Of a stretch of 6,010 bases of DNA, positions 1 to 5,928 are shown piece after piece (within the stretch, counting starts at the first letter, position 1; every line of letters begins with the position of its first letter). Position numbers and translations under genes: made by a program. The notes under the pieces were generated by a model. It ran no database searches and was not told the origin of the DNA. It saw only the letters and a list, made by a program, of their open reading frames with translations. This DNA is from Aestuariivirga sp. (GTDB lineage Bacteria > Pseudomonadota > Alphaproteobacteria > Rhizobiales > Aestuariivirgaceae), in contig JADCDC010000003.1 of the NCBI GenBank assembly GCA_020252385.1, positions 1 to 6,010 of the forward strand, read 5' to 3'.

Positions 1-1
1 G

Positions 2-922
2 GTCATCGCAACGACCGAATTCGCCCTCGATCCGCTCACGCATCACCAGGCGCTGAAGTCTCGGGGCCTGGGCCAGCGCATCCGCACCACCTACCGGCCG
101 GACGACGTGACCGACCCCGCCCAGCAAGGCTTCGCGGAGAGGCTCAAGCGGCTTGGCGAGATCACCGGCGAGGACACGGCGAGATGGAAGGGCATGATCG
201 CCGCCCATGCCGCGCGCCGCGCCTTCTTCCGCGCGCATGGCGCGACGGCGACCGACCATGGCGTGCCCGACGCGCTGACCCTCGACCTTTCGGCGGTTGA
301 GAAGCAGGCGCTGCTCGACAAGGCGTTGAAGGGCACGCTCTCCGAGGCCGAAGCACAGGCCTTCCGCGCCCAGATGATGACCGAGATGGCGGCACTCTCC
401 GTCGAGGACGGGATGGTGATGCAACTCCACGCCGGATCGCGGCGCAACACCGACCCCTCGCTGTTCGAGGCCTTCGGGCCCAATCTTGGCGCCGACATTC
501 CGGAGCGCGGGGAATTCGTGCGGGCGCTGGCGCCGCTGCTCAGTCGCTTCGGCACGGAAAAGGGCTTCCGGCTGATCCTGTTCACCCTCGACGAGACCGC
601 CTATGCCCGCGAACTCGCCCCCATGGCGGGCTACTGGCCTTGCCTGATGATCGGGCCGCCCTGGTGGTTCCATGACAGCCCGCAAGGGATCCGCCGTTAT
701 CTGGACCAGGTGGTGGAGTCAGCGGGCTTCCACAATCTCGCGGGCTTCAACGACGACACCCGCGCCCTTCTCTCCATCCCCGCGCGGCATGATGTGTGGC
801 GGCGCGAGGTGAGCCGCTTCCTCGCCGGACTTGTGGCGGAGCACCGCCTGTCGATGGCCAGCGCCCGCCGCATTGCCCGCCACCTCGCCCATGATGCGGC
901 GAAGGCGGCCTACCGGCTGTGA
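2..922 (+). CDS. uxaC: Uronate (glucuronate) isomerase, 5'-truncated by window edge
   Basis: Uronate isomerase interconverts D-glucuronate with D-fructuronate and D-galacturonate with D-tagaturonate, the first cytoplasmic step of hexuronate breakdown. The open frame runs in from the left edge and gives 306 residues. The family is usually about 470, so roughly the first third is missing, including the N-terminal metal-binding histidines. Family signatures seen (fragment numbering): TDHGV near 84-88, MQLHAG at 140-145 followed by RRN, FTLDE near 194-198, GPPWWFHDSP at 218-227, GFNDDTRA at 248-255 and SIPARHD at 258-264. The C-terminus AKAAYRL is also typical. A GTG at 107 could be taken as a start, but the codons before it (VIATTEFALDPLTHHQAL, then RTTYRPDDV) match the family, so it is internal. 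The gene ends 63 bp before modA. No other uronate gene is visible, though more may lie to the left. Identification is firm. Confidence 0.95.
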   Translation, partial: VIATTEFALDPLTHHQALKSRGLGQRIRTTYRPDDVTDPAQQGFAERLKRLGEITGEDTARWKGMIAAHAARRAFFRAHGATATDHGVPDALTLDLSAVEKQALLDKALKGTLSEAEAQAFRAQMMTEMAALSVEDGMVMQLHAGSRRNTDPSLFEAFGPNLGADIPERGEFVRALAPLLSRFGTEKGFRLILFTLDETAYARELAPMAGYWPCLMIGPPWWFHDSPQGIRRYLDQVVESAGFHNLAGFNDDTRALLSIPARHDVWRREVSRFLAGLVAEHRLSMASARRIARHLAHDAAKAAYRL

Positions 923-944
923 CGGCCTTGATCAACGTCCGATA

Positions 945-970
945 GTGTTATATCCAATTGGGTATAACGC
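945..970. promoter_or_regulatory. Candidate ModE-type molybdate operator upstream of modA
   Basis: A 26-bp near-perfect palindrome fills the gap before modA. The outer arms GTGTTATA (945-952) and TATAACGC (963-970) are complementary except at one pair (946/969). The centre CCAATTGG (954-961) is itself a perfect palindrome, and only the 953/962 pair breaks the symmetry between arm and centre. Known ModE sites combine GTTATAT-like and ATATAAC-like halves. The GTTATA-to-TATAAC span here is 22 bp, which as I recall equals that of the E. coli modA operator. The site ends 15 bp before the modA ATG, so a bound protein would block promoter or early transcript. TATAAC at 963-968 could also serve as a -10 element, though I see no good -35 at the right distance. 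Binding by a ModE protein is inferred from sequence shape and location. Confidence 0.72.
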
Positions 971-985
971 TGAAAGAGACAGGAT

Positions 986-1756
986 ATGACCACACGCCGC
1001 CTTCTGATTGCCGCCGCCGCGGCACTGGTGTTGCTCACCGCGCCCGCCGCACAGGCCGCGGATCGGGTGACGGTGTTCGCCGCCGCGAGCCTCAAGACCG
1101 CGCTCGACGCGGTCGCCGCGCAATGGACCGCCGAGACACAGAACAAGGCGGTGATCTCCTATGCGGCGAGTTCGGCGCTGGCCAAGCAGATCGAACAGGG
1201 CGCACCCGCGGACGTCTTCTTCTCCGCCGACCTGGACTGGATGAACTATCTCGGCGAAAAGAACCTGATCGACAAGGCGAGCGTGACGAGGCTCCTCGGC
1301 AATGACATCGTGCTGATCGCGCCGAAGGATTCGACCGCAACGGCGAAGATCGCGCCGGGCTTCAAGCTCGCCGAACTCCTCGGCGGCGGCCGCCTCGCGA
1401 TGGGCGACGTCAAGTCCGTGCCTGCGGGCAAGTATGGCAAGGCGGCGCTCGAGTCGCTCGGCGTCTGGGCCTCGGTCGAGAACAGCCTGGCGCAGGCGGA
1501 GAACGTGCGCGCGGCGCTGAAGCTCGTCGCCACCGGCGAGGCGCCGCTCGGCATCGTCTACCGCACCGACGCGGAGGCCGAACCCACGGTGAGGATCGTG
1601 GACGTGTTCCCCTCCGACTCGCATCCACCCATCGTCTATCCGGTGGCGCTGACGGCCAATGCCAAGTCGGATGCGGCAAGAGACTTCCTTGCTTATCTCA
1701 AGACGCCGGCCGCGCATGCGATCTTCAAGTCGAACGGCTTCAGGCTGCTCGAATGA
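986..1756 (+). CDS. modA: Molybdate ABC transporter, periplasmic substrate-binding protein
   Basis: ModA binds molybdate (and usually tungstate) in the periplasm and delivers it to ModBC. The 256-residue length is normal for the family. Residues 1-24 form a Sec signal peptide: a TTRR basic start, a hydrophobic alanine/leucine core, and a likely cut after AQA-24. The mature part opens with VTVFAAASL, the family hallmark that carries a molybdate-binding serine (S35). Other expected ligand regions are the ASSALAKQI stretch (S62/S63), DVKSVPAGKYG (A147) and GIVYRTDA (Y192). The ATG at 986 is preceded by a weak purine-rich GAAAGAG (972-978) and yields a correctly placed signal peptide, which supports this start. 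Its stop overlaps the modB start (ATGA), so the two are probably translationally coupled. The palindrome just upstream suggests Mo-dependent control. The family assignment is firm, and ligand residues were placed by comparison from memory. Confidence 0.96.
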   Translation: MTTRRLLIAAAAALVLLTAPAAQAADRVTVFAAASLKTALDAVAAQWTAETQNKAVISYAASSALAKQIEQGAPADVFFSADLDWMNYLGEKNLIDKASVTRLLGNDIVLIAPKDSTATAKIAPGFKLAELLGGGRLAMGDVKSVPAGKYGKAALESLGVWASVENSLAQAENVRAALKLVATGEAPLGIVYRTDAEAEPTVRIVDVFPSDSHPPIVYPVALTANAKSDAARDFLAYLKTPAAHAIFKSNGFRLLE

Positions 1757-2451
1757 CGGACTGGCTGCGGCTCAGCGCGGAAGAATGGGATGCGGTGCGG
1801 CTCAGCCTCAAGGTGGCGACCGTCGCCATGCTGGCGAGCCTGCCCTTCGCCATCGCCATCGCCTTCCTGCTGGCGCGGCGCGAATTCTGGGGGAAGTCGC
1901 TGCTCAACGGGCTGGTGCACCTGCCGCTGGTGCTGCCGCCCGTCGTCACCGGCTATCTTCTGCTGCTGACCTTCGGAACGCGCGGGCCCGTGGGCTCCTT
2001 CCTTGCCGAGTTCGGGATCGTCTTCTCCTTCCGCTGGACGGGTGCGGCACTCGCCTGCGCCGTCATGGGCTTTCCGCTGATGGTGCGCGCCATCAGGCTT
2101 TCGATCGAGGCGGTTGATACGAAGCTCGAGGCAGCGGCGGCGACACTCGGCGCCAACCGCGGCTTCGTCTTCCTCACCGTGACGCTGCCGCTGATCGTGC
2201 CCGGCATCATCGCCGGCATGATCCTGTGCTTCGCCAAGGCCATGGGCGAATTCGGCGCCACCATCACCTTCGTCTCCAACATCCCCGGCGAGACGCAGAC
2301 GCTGCCCTCCGCCATCTATTCCTTCACCCAGGTTCCGGGGGGCGATCCTGAAGCGCTCCGGCTCACCGCCATCTCCGTCGTGATCTCGCTCGGAGCCCTC
2401 ATGGCCTCCGAGGTGCTGGCGCGGCGCGCCGGACAGAAGATCGCCGCATGA
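1753..2451 (+). CDS. modB: Molybdate ABC transporter, inner-membrane permease
   Basis: ModB is the membrane channel of the molybdate importer, acting as a dimer between ModA and ModC. The 232-residue length fits the family. Hydrophobic segments suggest about five membrane helices, near residues 16-40, 51-73, 93-111, 142-162 and 203-225. The cytoplasmic EAA loop, which docks on the ATPase, is recognisable at about 119-147: EAVDTKLEAAAATLGA, then the LPLIVPGIIAG run. The motif HLPLVLPPVVTGYLLL at about 56-71 is strongly typical of ModB. The start ATG lies inside the end of modA (4-bp ATGA overlap), with a possible AGG ribosome-binding element at 1741-1743. Its own stop overlaps modC in the same way. 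Related permeases for sulfate or tungstate share the fold, but the modA and modC neighbours decide in favour of molybdate. Confidence 0.96.
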   Translation: MTDWLRLSAEEWDAVRLSLKVATVAMLASLPFAIAIAFLLARREFWGKSLLNGLVHLPLVLPPVVTGYLLLLTFGTRGPVGSFLAEFGIVFSFRWTGAALACAVMGFPLMVRAIRLSIEAVDTKLEAAAATLGANRGFVFLTVTLPLIVPGIIAGMILCFAKAMGEFGATITFVSNIPGETQTLPSAIYSFTQVPGGDPEALRLTAISVVISLGALMASEVLARRAGQKIAA

Positions 2452-3539
2452 GCCTGATCGTCGACGTCCGGCACCAGCAGGGAAGCTTCAAGCTCGAGGC
2501 GAGCTTCGAGAGCGGCGGACGCCTGACCGCGATCTTCGGCGCGTCGGGCTCGGGCAAGACGACGCTGGTCAACGTGATCGCTGGACTCGTGAAGCCGCAG
2601 CATGCGCGGATCATCATCGACGGTAGTGTTCTCACCGATACCGTGGCGGGGATCGCCGTCCCGCCGCACAAGCGCCGCATCGGATATGTGTTCCAGGATG
2701 CGCGGCTGTTTCCGCATCTCACCGTGGCGGGAAACCTGAGCTTCGGAGAATGGTTCACGCCCAAAGTGGAGCGCTATGCGGCGCGCGGCCAGATCCTCGA
2801 TCTTCTCGGCATCGGGCAACTCATGGCGCGGAAGCCGCGTGATCTTTCGGGCGGCGAGAAGCAGCGCGTGGCGATCGGGCGCGCGCTTCTCTCCTCGCCG
2901 CGCCTTCTGCTGATGGACGAGCCGCTCGCCTCGCTTGACCAGAAGCGCAAGGACGAGATCATGCCCTATCTCGAACGGCTGCGCGACGAGATCCGCATTC
3001 CCATCGTCTATGTGAGCCATTCGGTGGCGGAGGTGATGCGGCTCGCGAGCGACATCACGGTGCTGTCGGAGGGCCGCCTCAGCGCCTTCGGACCCGCGGG
3101 CGAGATCGCGCAGCGCCTCGACCTCATTCCGGCGGAGGAGCGCGAGGAAGGCGGCGCCATCATCGACATGGCGGTGGCAGCACACGACCGCGCTTTCGGC
3201 ATGACGAAACTCTCATCGCCCGCGGGCGACATCTATGTGCCGGGCATACTCGGTGCTGCCGGAACCCCTGCCCGCCTGCGCATCCGCGCGCGCGACGTGA
3301 TGCTGGCGACGGAGGAACCGAAGAACATCAGTGCACTGAACATCCTGCGCGGCACGGTGAGCATGATCGCCGAGGCCGGCCCCTCCGCCGTCAATGTGAC
3401 GCTCGACTGCGGGGGGTCGCCTGTGGTGGCGCGCATCACCCGGCAATCGGCGGCCGCACTCGGAATCCGGCCGGGGCTTCCTGCCTTCGCGGTGGTGAAG
3501 GCCGTCTCGGTGAGCGGCCCGACGCCGGAACCGCGCTGA
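2448..3539 (+). CDS. modC: Molybdate ABC transporter, ATP-binding subunit with Mop/TOBE domain
   Basis: ModC hydrolyses ATP in the cytoplasm to drive molybdate import through ModB. All ABC ATPase motifs are present in its 363 residues: Walker A GASGSGKTT (31-39), Q-loop Gln83 in VFQDARLFPH, signature LSGGEKQR (133-140), Walker B LLLMDE (153-158), D-loop SLD (162-164) and switch His191 in VYVSHS. VFQDARLFPH is especially typical of ModC. The C-terminal part from about 294 (SALNILRGTV to AFAVVKAV) is a single Mop/TOBE domain, the oxyanion-binding module that in some ModC proteins mediates feedback inhibition by molybdate. The length matches standard ModC. The start overlaps the modB stop as ATGA, closing a tightly packed modABC operon. 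The gene ends 30 bp before the converging ModE-like gene. Confidence 0.97.
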   Translation: MSLIVDVRHQQGSFKLEASFESGGRLTAIFGASGSGKTTLVNVIAGLVKPQHARIIIDGSVLTDTVAGIAVPPHKRRIGYVFQDARLFPHLTVAGNLSFGEWFTPKVERYAARGQILDLLGIGQLMARKPRDLSGGEKQRVAIGRALLSSPRLLLMDEPLASLDQKRKDEIMPYLERLRDEIRIPIVYVSHSVAEVMRLASDITVLSEGRLSAFGPAGEIAQRLDLIPAEEREEGGAIIDMAVAAHDRAFGMTKLSSPAGDIYVPGILGAAGTPARLRIRARDVMLATEEPKNISALNILRGTVSMIAEAGPSAVNVTLDCGGSPVVARITRQSAAALGIRPGLPAFAVVKAVSVSGPTPEPR

Positions 3540-3569
3540 CCGGCTTGAGAAAGCGCTATATCCTGTTGC

Positions 3570-3923
3570 TCATGACCGCTGCGCCGCGCCTTCGATCTCC
3601 TCGCGCAGGGCCGTGAGATGCGGTTCGGTCGCCGCGGCGGCGGCGCGCTCCATGGCGCGGTAGCGGGAGATCAGGCTGAGGCCGAGCGGTGTCAGCGTGG
3701 CGCCGCCGCCCTTCCTGCCCCCGCTCCGCGATTCGACGACCGGCTTGCCGAAGATGCCGTTCAGCTCCTCGATCAGCTCCCAGGCGCGGCGGTAGGACAT
3801 GTCCATGGCGCGGCCACCCGCCGAGATCGAGCCCAGCGCCGCAATCTGCTCCAGCAGCGCGATCTTGCCGGGCCCGATCCTGAGCCCAGGGCCGAAGTCG
3901 ATGCGGATGCTGAGTTCGGCCAT
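3570..3923 (-). CDS. ModE-type winged-helix regulator lacking Mop domains
   Basis: This is a DNA-binding protein of the ModE N-terminal (LysR-like winged helix) family, 117 residues from the chosen start. The helix-turn-helix spans about 23-55 (LLEQIAALGSIS, then MSYRRAWELIEELN). It is followed by the family wing PVVESRSGGRKGGGATLTPLG (61-81), closely parallel to the ERATGGKGGGGAVLT region of E. coli ModE. E. coli ModE is about 260 residues because two molybdate-binding Mop repeats follow this domain. Here the protein stops after a short helix (about 100-113), so no Mo sensor is visible. The ATG at 3923 is preferred because GGAAGGGAAAGG lies eight to nine bases upstream. The in-frame ATGs at 3950 and 4007 lack such a site. 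It converges on modC and is divergent from pfkB. Control of modABC is inferred from family, position and the palindrome before modA. Confidence 0.85.
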   Translation of the reverse strand: MAELSIRIDFGPGLRIGPGKIALLEQIAALGSISAGGRAMDMSYRRAWELIEELNGIFGKPVVESRSGGRKGGGATLTPLGLSLISRYRAMERAAAAATEPHLTALREEIEGAAQRS

Positions 3924-3924
3924 C

Positions 3925-3976
3925 GGATTCGCCTTTCCCTTCCGCGCCATGATCGAACAAACTGGCAGGCGAATCC
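3925..3976. promoter_or_regulatory. Inverted repeat in the regulator/pfkB divergent gap
   Basis: GGATTCGCC (3925-3933) is exactly complementary to GGCGAATCC (3968-3976), giving a perfect 9-bp inverted repeat with a 34-nt spacer. The proximal arm sits one base from the ATG of the ModE-like gene and touches its ribosome-binding site. A transcript reaching back to 3976 could fold so that the start site lies next to a 9-bp stem. Alternatively the arms may be protein-binding half-sites in the shared promoter region. A shorter repeat, ACTGG (3961-3965) with CCAGT (3975-3979), overlaps the distal arm. The repeat is read directly; any function is inferred. Confidence 0.45.
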
Positions 3977-3983
3977 AGTGGGC

Positions 3984-3989
3984 GGGAGG
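3984..3989 (+). promoter_or_regulatory. Ribosome-binding site of pfkB
   Basis: GGGAGG lies eight bases before the ATG at 3998, an excellent Shine-Dalgarno match at normal spacing. It fixes the pfkB start and suggests strong translation. Confidence 0.75.
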
Positions 3990-3997
3990 CCTGCACC

Positions 3998-4933
3998 ATG
4001 ACGACACCCGTTCTGACGATCACGCTCAACCCCACGATCGACGTCTTCGGCGCGGCCAAGGCCGTGCGGCCCACGCACAAGGTCCGGCTCTCGAAGGCGA
4101 GCTATGAGCCGGGCGGCGGCGGCATCAACGTGGCGCGCGTCATCACCACCCTCGGGGGCGAGGCCGAAGCGCTGTTCCTGGCGGGTGGCGAGATGGGCGC
4201 CTTCCTCGGCCGCCTCATCCGGGAGGAAGGCATCACCCAGACGCCGGTCGCCATCGAAGGGCAGACGCGCGTCGCGCTGATGGTGAGGGACGATTCGACC
4301 GGCCTCGAATACCGCTTCCTGCCGGAGGGCCCGGAGGTGACGGCGGACGATGTCTCGCGCTGCGCTGAAAGGGTGATGGCGCGACGCGAGGGAATCGTGG
4401 TGGCGAGCGGCAGCCTGCCGCGCGGCGCCCCCGCCGACAGCCATGCCCGCATGGCCAAGGCCGCCGCGAAGAACGGCCTGCCCTTCGTGCTCGATACGTC
4501 GGGCGAGGCCTTGCGCGCGGCGCTCGACGAAGGCGGCATCCTGCTCCTGAAGCCGAGCCGCGAGGAACTGGAACACCTCGAAGGCGGCAGCCTTGACGAG
4601 AAGGGCCTCGAGGCCGCGGCGCGCGCACTGGTCAGCCGCGGCAAGGCTGCCATGGTGGCGGTGACGCTGGGGGCCGACGGCGCGATGCTGGTGAGCAAGG
4701 ATCAAACCCTGCGCGAACCCGCCATCGAGGTTCCGGTGCTCTCGGCGGTGGGTGCCGGGGACAGCTTTCTCGGCGCCATGGTCTGGGCTCTTGAAGAGCG
4801 CTGGCCGCTTGAAAGAGCCTTCCGCCTCGCCATGGCGGCGGGGGCCGCAGCCACCAGCAACCAGGGCGCAACCCTCTGCCGCAAGGAGGACGTGTTCCGG
4901 CTCTTCCGCCTCTCGGAAGGACGCGACGCCTAG
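3998..4933 (+). CDS. pfkB: PfkB-family sugar kinase, 6-phosphofructokinase II type
   Basis: This ribokinase-fold kinase most likely converts fructose-6-phosphate and ATP into fructose-1,6-bisphosphate in the cytoplasm. The 311 residues match the family length. Seen in order: N-terminal LTITLNPTIDV, substrate-binding YEPGGGGINVARVI (36-49), ASGSLPRG (136-143), VLDTSGEAL (164-172), KPSREEL (185-191) and the ATP/catalytic motif VGAGDSFLGA (251-260) with base Asp255. The NQGATLC stretch near the C-terminus resembles the NQGTRLC of E. coli PfkB, and similarity runs along the whole protein, favouring Pfk-2 over fructose-1-phosphate or tagatose-6-phosphate kinases, which stay possible. The KPN motif of the E. 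coli enzyme reads KPS here, a variant I believe occurs in other relatives. The gene diverges from the ModE-like gene, and its stop overlaps that of yqjG. No link to molybdate is evident. Confidence 0.88.
   Translation: MTTPVLTITLNPTIDVFGAAKAVRPTHKVRLSKASYEPGGGGINVARVITTLGGEAEALFLAGGEMGAFLGRLIREEGITQTPVAIEGQTRVALMVRDDSTGLEYRFLPEGPEVTADDVSRCAERVMARREGIVVASGSLPRGAPADSHARMAKAAAKNGLPFVLDTSGEALRAALDEGGILLLKPSREELEHLEGGSLDEKGLEAAARALVSRGKAAMVAVTLGADGAMLVSKDQTLREPAIEVPVLSAVGAGDSFLGAMVWALEERWPLERAFRLAMAAGAAATSNQGATLCRKEDVFRLFRLSEGRDA
4903..4919 (-). terminator. Weak hairpin downstream of yqjG, inside the pfkB 3' end
   Basis: CTTCCG (4903-4908) and CGGAAG (4914-4919) form a perfect 6-bp stem with a 5-nt loop. 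It begins ten bases after the yqjG stop in the direction of yqjG transcription and lies within the last codons of pfkB. There is no T-run after it, so it is only a candidate terminator or 3'-end-stabilising stem. Confidence 0.3.
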
Positions 4934-5865
4934 ACGCCGGAGCCGGCGAGATCCGGGCCCTCGGGGCCCAGCGGCACGATGCCCGAGGGATTCAGCGACC
5001 TGATCGAATAGTAGCCGCGCTTGATGTGGCCGATGTTGGTTGTCTCGCGGAATGCCGGATTGGCGAGAAGCCGTGCCACATAGGCACTGAGATTGGGATA
5101 GTCCGCGATGCGGCGCAGGTTGGCCTTGAACAGGCCGTGGTAGGCAGCATCGAATCGCATCAGCGTCACGAACAGGCGGATGTCTGCCTCGGTCAGCTGC
5201 TCTCCGAAGAGGAAGGGGCCAGTGGCGAGGCGTTCCTCCAGCTCGTCCAGCATCTGGAACACGCCGTGGAAGGCTTCCTCATAGGCAGCCTGGGTGGTGG
5301 CGAAGCCGCAGCGGTAAACGCCGTTGTTGAGCGTCTCGTAGACCACCGCGTTGAGCGCATCGATCGCTGCGCGCAGTGTTGCGGGATAGAGATCGATGGC
5401 ATTGCGGGCGAGATCGCCGAAGCCATCGTTCATCATGCGCAGGATATCGGCCGATTCATTGCTGACGATGGTGCGGCGCTGCCGGTCCCACAGCACGGGC
5501 ACGGTGGCGCGCCCGGTGTAGCGGGGATCGGCCAGGGTGTAGATCTGATGCAGGTGGGAGGCGGCGTTGACGGTGTCCGCCCCGTCCTTGAAGCGCCAGC
5601 CCTCCACACCGAGTTCCGGCTCCGCGACGGACACGGTGATCGCCTGTTCCAGGCCCTTCAGCTTCCGTGCGATGAGCGTGCGCGTGGCCCAGGGGCAGAT
5701 CAGCGCCACGTAGAGATGATAGCGCCCGGCTTCGGCCTTGAAGCCGGTTTCGCCGCCGGGCGTAACCATGTTGCGGAAGCTCGACTGCTGGCGCACGAAG
5801 CCGCCCCTGGCATCCTTCGCGTGAAGCGGGTGCCAGTCCGCGGACCATTTTCCATCGACGAGCAT
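4930..5865 (-). CDS. yqjG: Glutathionyl-hydroquinone reductase (GST superfamily, YqjG/ECM4 type)
   Basis: Enzymes of this family (Xi-class glutathione transferases) use a cysteine and glutathione to reduce glutathionyl-hydroquinones, recycling quinone adducts in the cytoplasm. The 311-residue protein has the thioredoxin-fold half first, with the catalytic CPWA motif at 57-60 (Cys57) in the ALICPWATRTLIARKLKGL stretch. The glutathione-contacting VPVLWD (122-127) and NESADILRM (136-144) follow. The helical half contains NGVYRCGFA (181-189, Tyr184 conserved) and LTEADIRLF. The Xi-class tail IKRGYYSIRSLNPSGIVPLGP (281-301) is the strongest marker. Length is close to the usual 310-330. The start at 5865 has AAAGGA seven bases upstream. 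A short hydrophobic protein is encoded 63 bp upstream in the same direction, recalling the E. coli yqjF-yqjG pair. Assignment to the family is firm; the natural substrate is unknown. Confidence 0.93.
   Translation of the reverse strand: MLVDGKWSADWHPLHAKDARGGFVRQQSSFRNMVTPGGETGFKAEAGRYHLYVALICPWATRTLIARKLKGLEQAITVSVAEPELGVEGWRFKDGADTVNAASHLHQIYTLADPRYTGRATVPVLWDRQRRTIVSNESADILRMMNDGFGDLARNAIDLYPATLRAAIDALNAVVYETLNNGVYRCGFATTQAAYEEAFHGVFQMLDELEERLATGPFLFGEQLTEADIRLFVTLMRFDAAYHGLFKANLRRIADYPNLSAYVARLLANPAFRETTNIGHIKRGYYSIRSLNPSGIVPLGPEGPDLAGSGV
4935..4969 (+). terminator. Two tandem GC-rich hairpins downstream of pfkB
   Basis: Directly after the pfkB stop come CGCCGG (4935-4940) with CCGGCG (4943-4948), then GGGCCC (4955-4960) with GGGCCC (4964-4969, loop TCG). 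Both are perfect stems. They lie inside the final codons of the convergent yqjG gene (the GPEGPD and AGSGV region). No T-tract follows, so termination of pfkB transcripts here is a guess. The GC-rich codons of a Gly/Pro-rich tail could produce such repeats by chance. Confidence 0.3.
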
Positions 5866-5874
5866 CGGGAATTC

Positions 5875-5886
5875 CTTTCGCGAAAG
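5875..5886. repeat. 12-bp perfect palindrome at the yqjG ribosome-binding site
   Basis: CTTTCGCGAAAG reads the same on both strands. Its lower end overlaps the AAAGGA ribosome-binding element of yqjG (5873-5878 on the minus strand). It could be an operator or a small stem with a 4-bp arm and CGCG loop. No known regulator motif is recognised. Confidence 0.35.
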
Positions 5887-5887
5887 C

Positions 5888-5915
5888 GGACGGGCCGGCC
5901 ACCGCCGGCCCGTCC
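5888..5915 (-). terminator. Strong 12-bp GC hairpin between the upstream gene and yqjG
   Basis: GGACGGGCCGGC (5888-5899) and GCCGGCCCGTCC (5904-5915) are exact reverse complements with a 4-nt loop (CACC on the plus strand). The stem begins 13 bases after the stop of the upstream minus-strand gene and ends 22 bases before the yqjG ATG. No T-run follows on either strand, so it is not a textbook intrinsic terminator. In a GC-rich genome it could still act as a terminator, an attenuator within an operon, or an RNA-stabilising stem. The structure is certain; the role is inferred. Confidence 0.5.
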
Positions 5916-5928
5916 CTGGTGAAGCAGG

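Noticed and set aside
107..109. GTG as the uxaC start
   Set aside because: The 35 codons upstream in the same frame read as conserved uronate isomerase sequence, so the gene continues to the left of the window.
185..187. Frameshift or pseudogene signs in any of the genes
   Set aside because: All coding regions read through without interruption and have family-typical lengths, apart from the two cut by the window edges and the naturally short regulator.
932..1717. Long minus-strand open frame opposite modA
   Set aside because: It lies antisense to a clear modA, has a low-complexity Arg/Gly/Asp/His-rich translation and no recognisable family. This is usual in GC-rich DNA.
2316..3185. Long minus-strand open frame (289 codons) opposite modB/modC
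   Set aside because: It is antisense to complete modB and modC with all motifs intact. Its translation is rich in Arg, His, Asp and Glu with no fold signature.
3553..3578. Second ModE site between modC and the regulator (GCGCTATATCC resembles one arm of the modA palindrome)
   Set aside because: Only one half matches; the position of the other arm (3571-3578) matches poorly, and a site between two converging gene ends would have no obvious promoter to control.
3924..4007. Longer N-terminus for the ModE-like protein from ATG at 4007 or 3950
   Set aside because: The added residues do not resemble the family, neither ATG has a ribosome-binding site, and the 4007 start would overlap the pfkB start. 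The ATG at 3923 has a strong site at good spacing.
3773..4705. Long minus-strand open frame (310 codons) opposite pfkB and running into the regulator in another frame
   Set aside because: It crosses two well-supported genes and its translation looks like a frame shadow.
5026..5922. Long plus-strand open frame (298 codons) opposite yqjG
   Set aside because: yqjG has full-length family motifs on the other strand, and this frame has no recognisable domain or ribosome-binding site.
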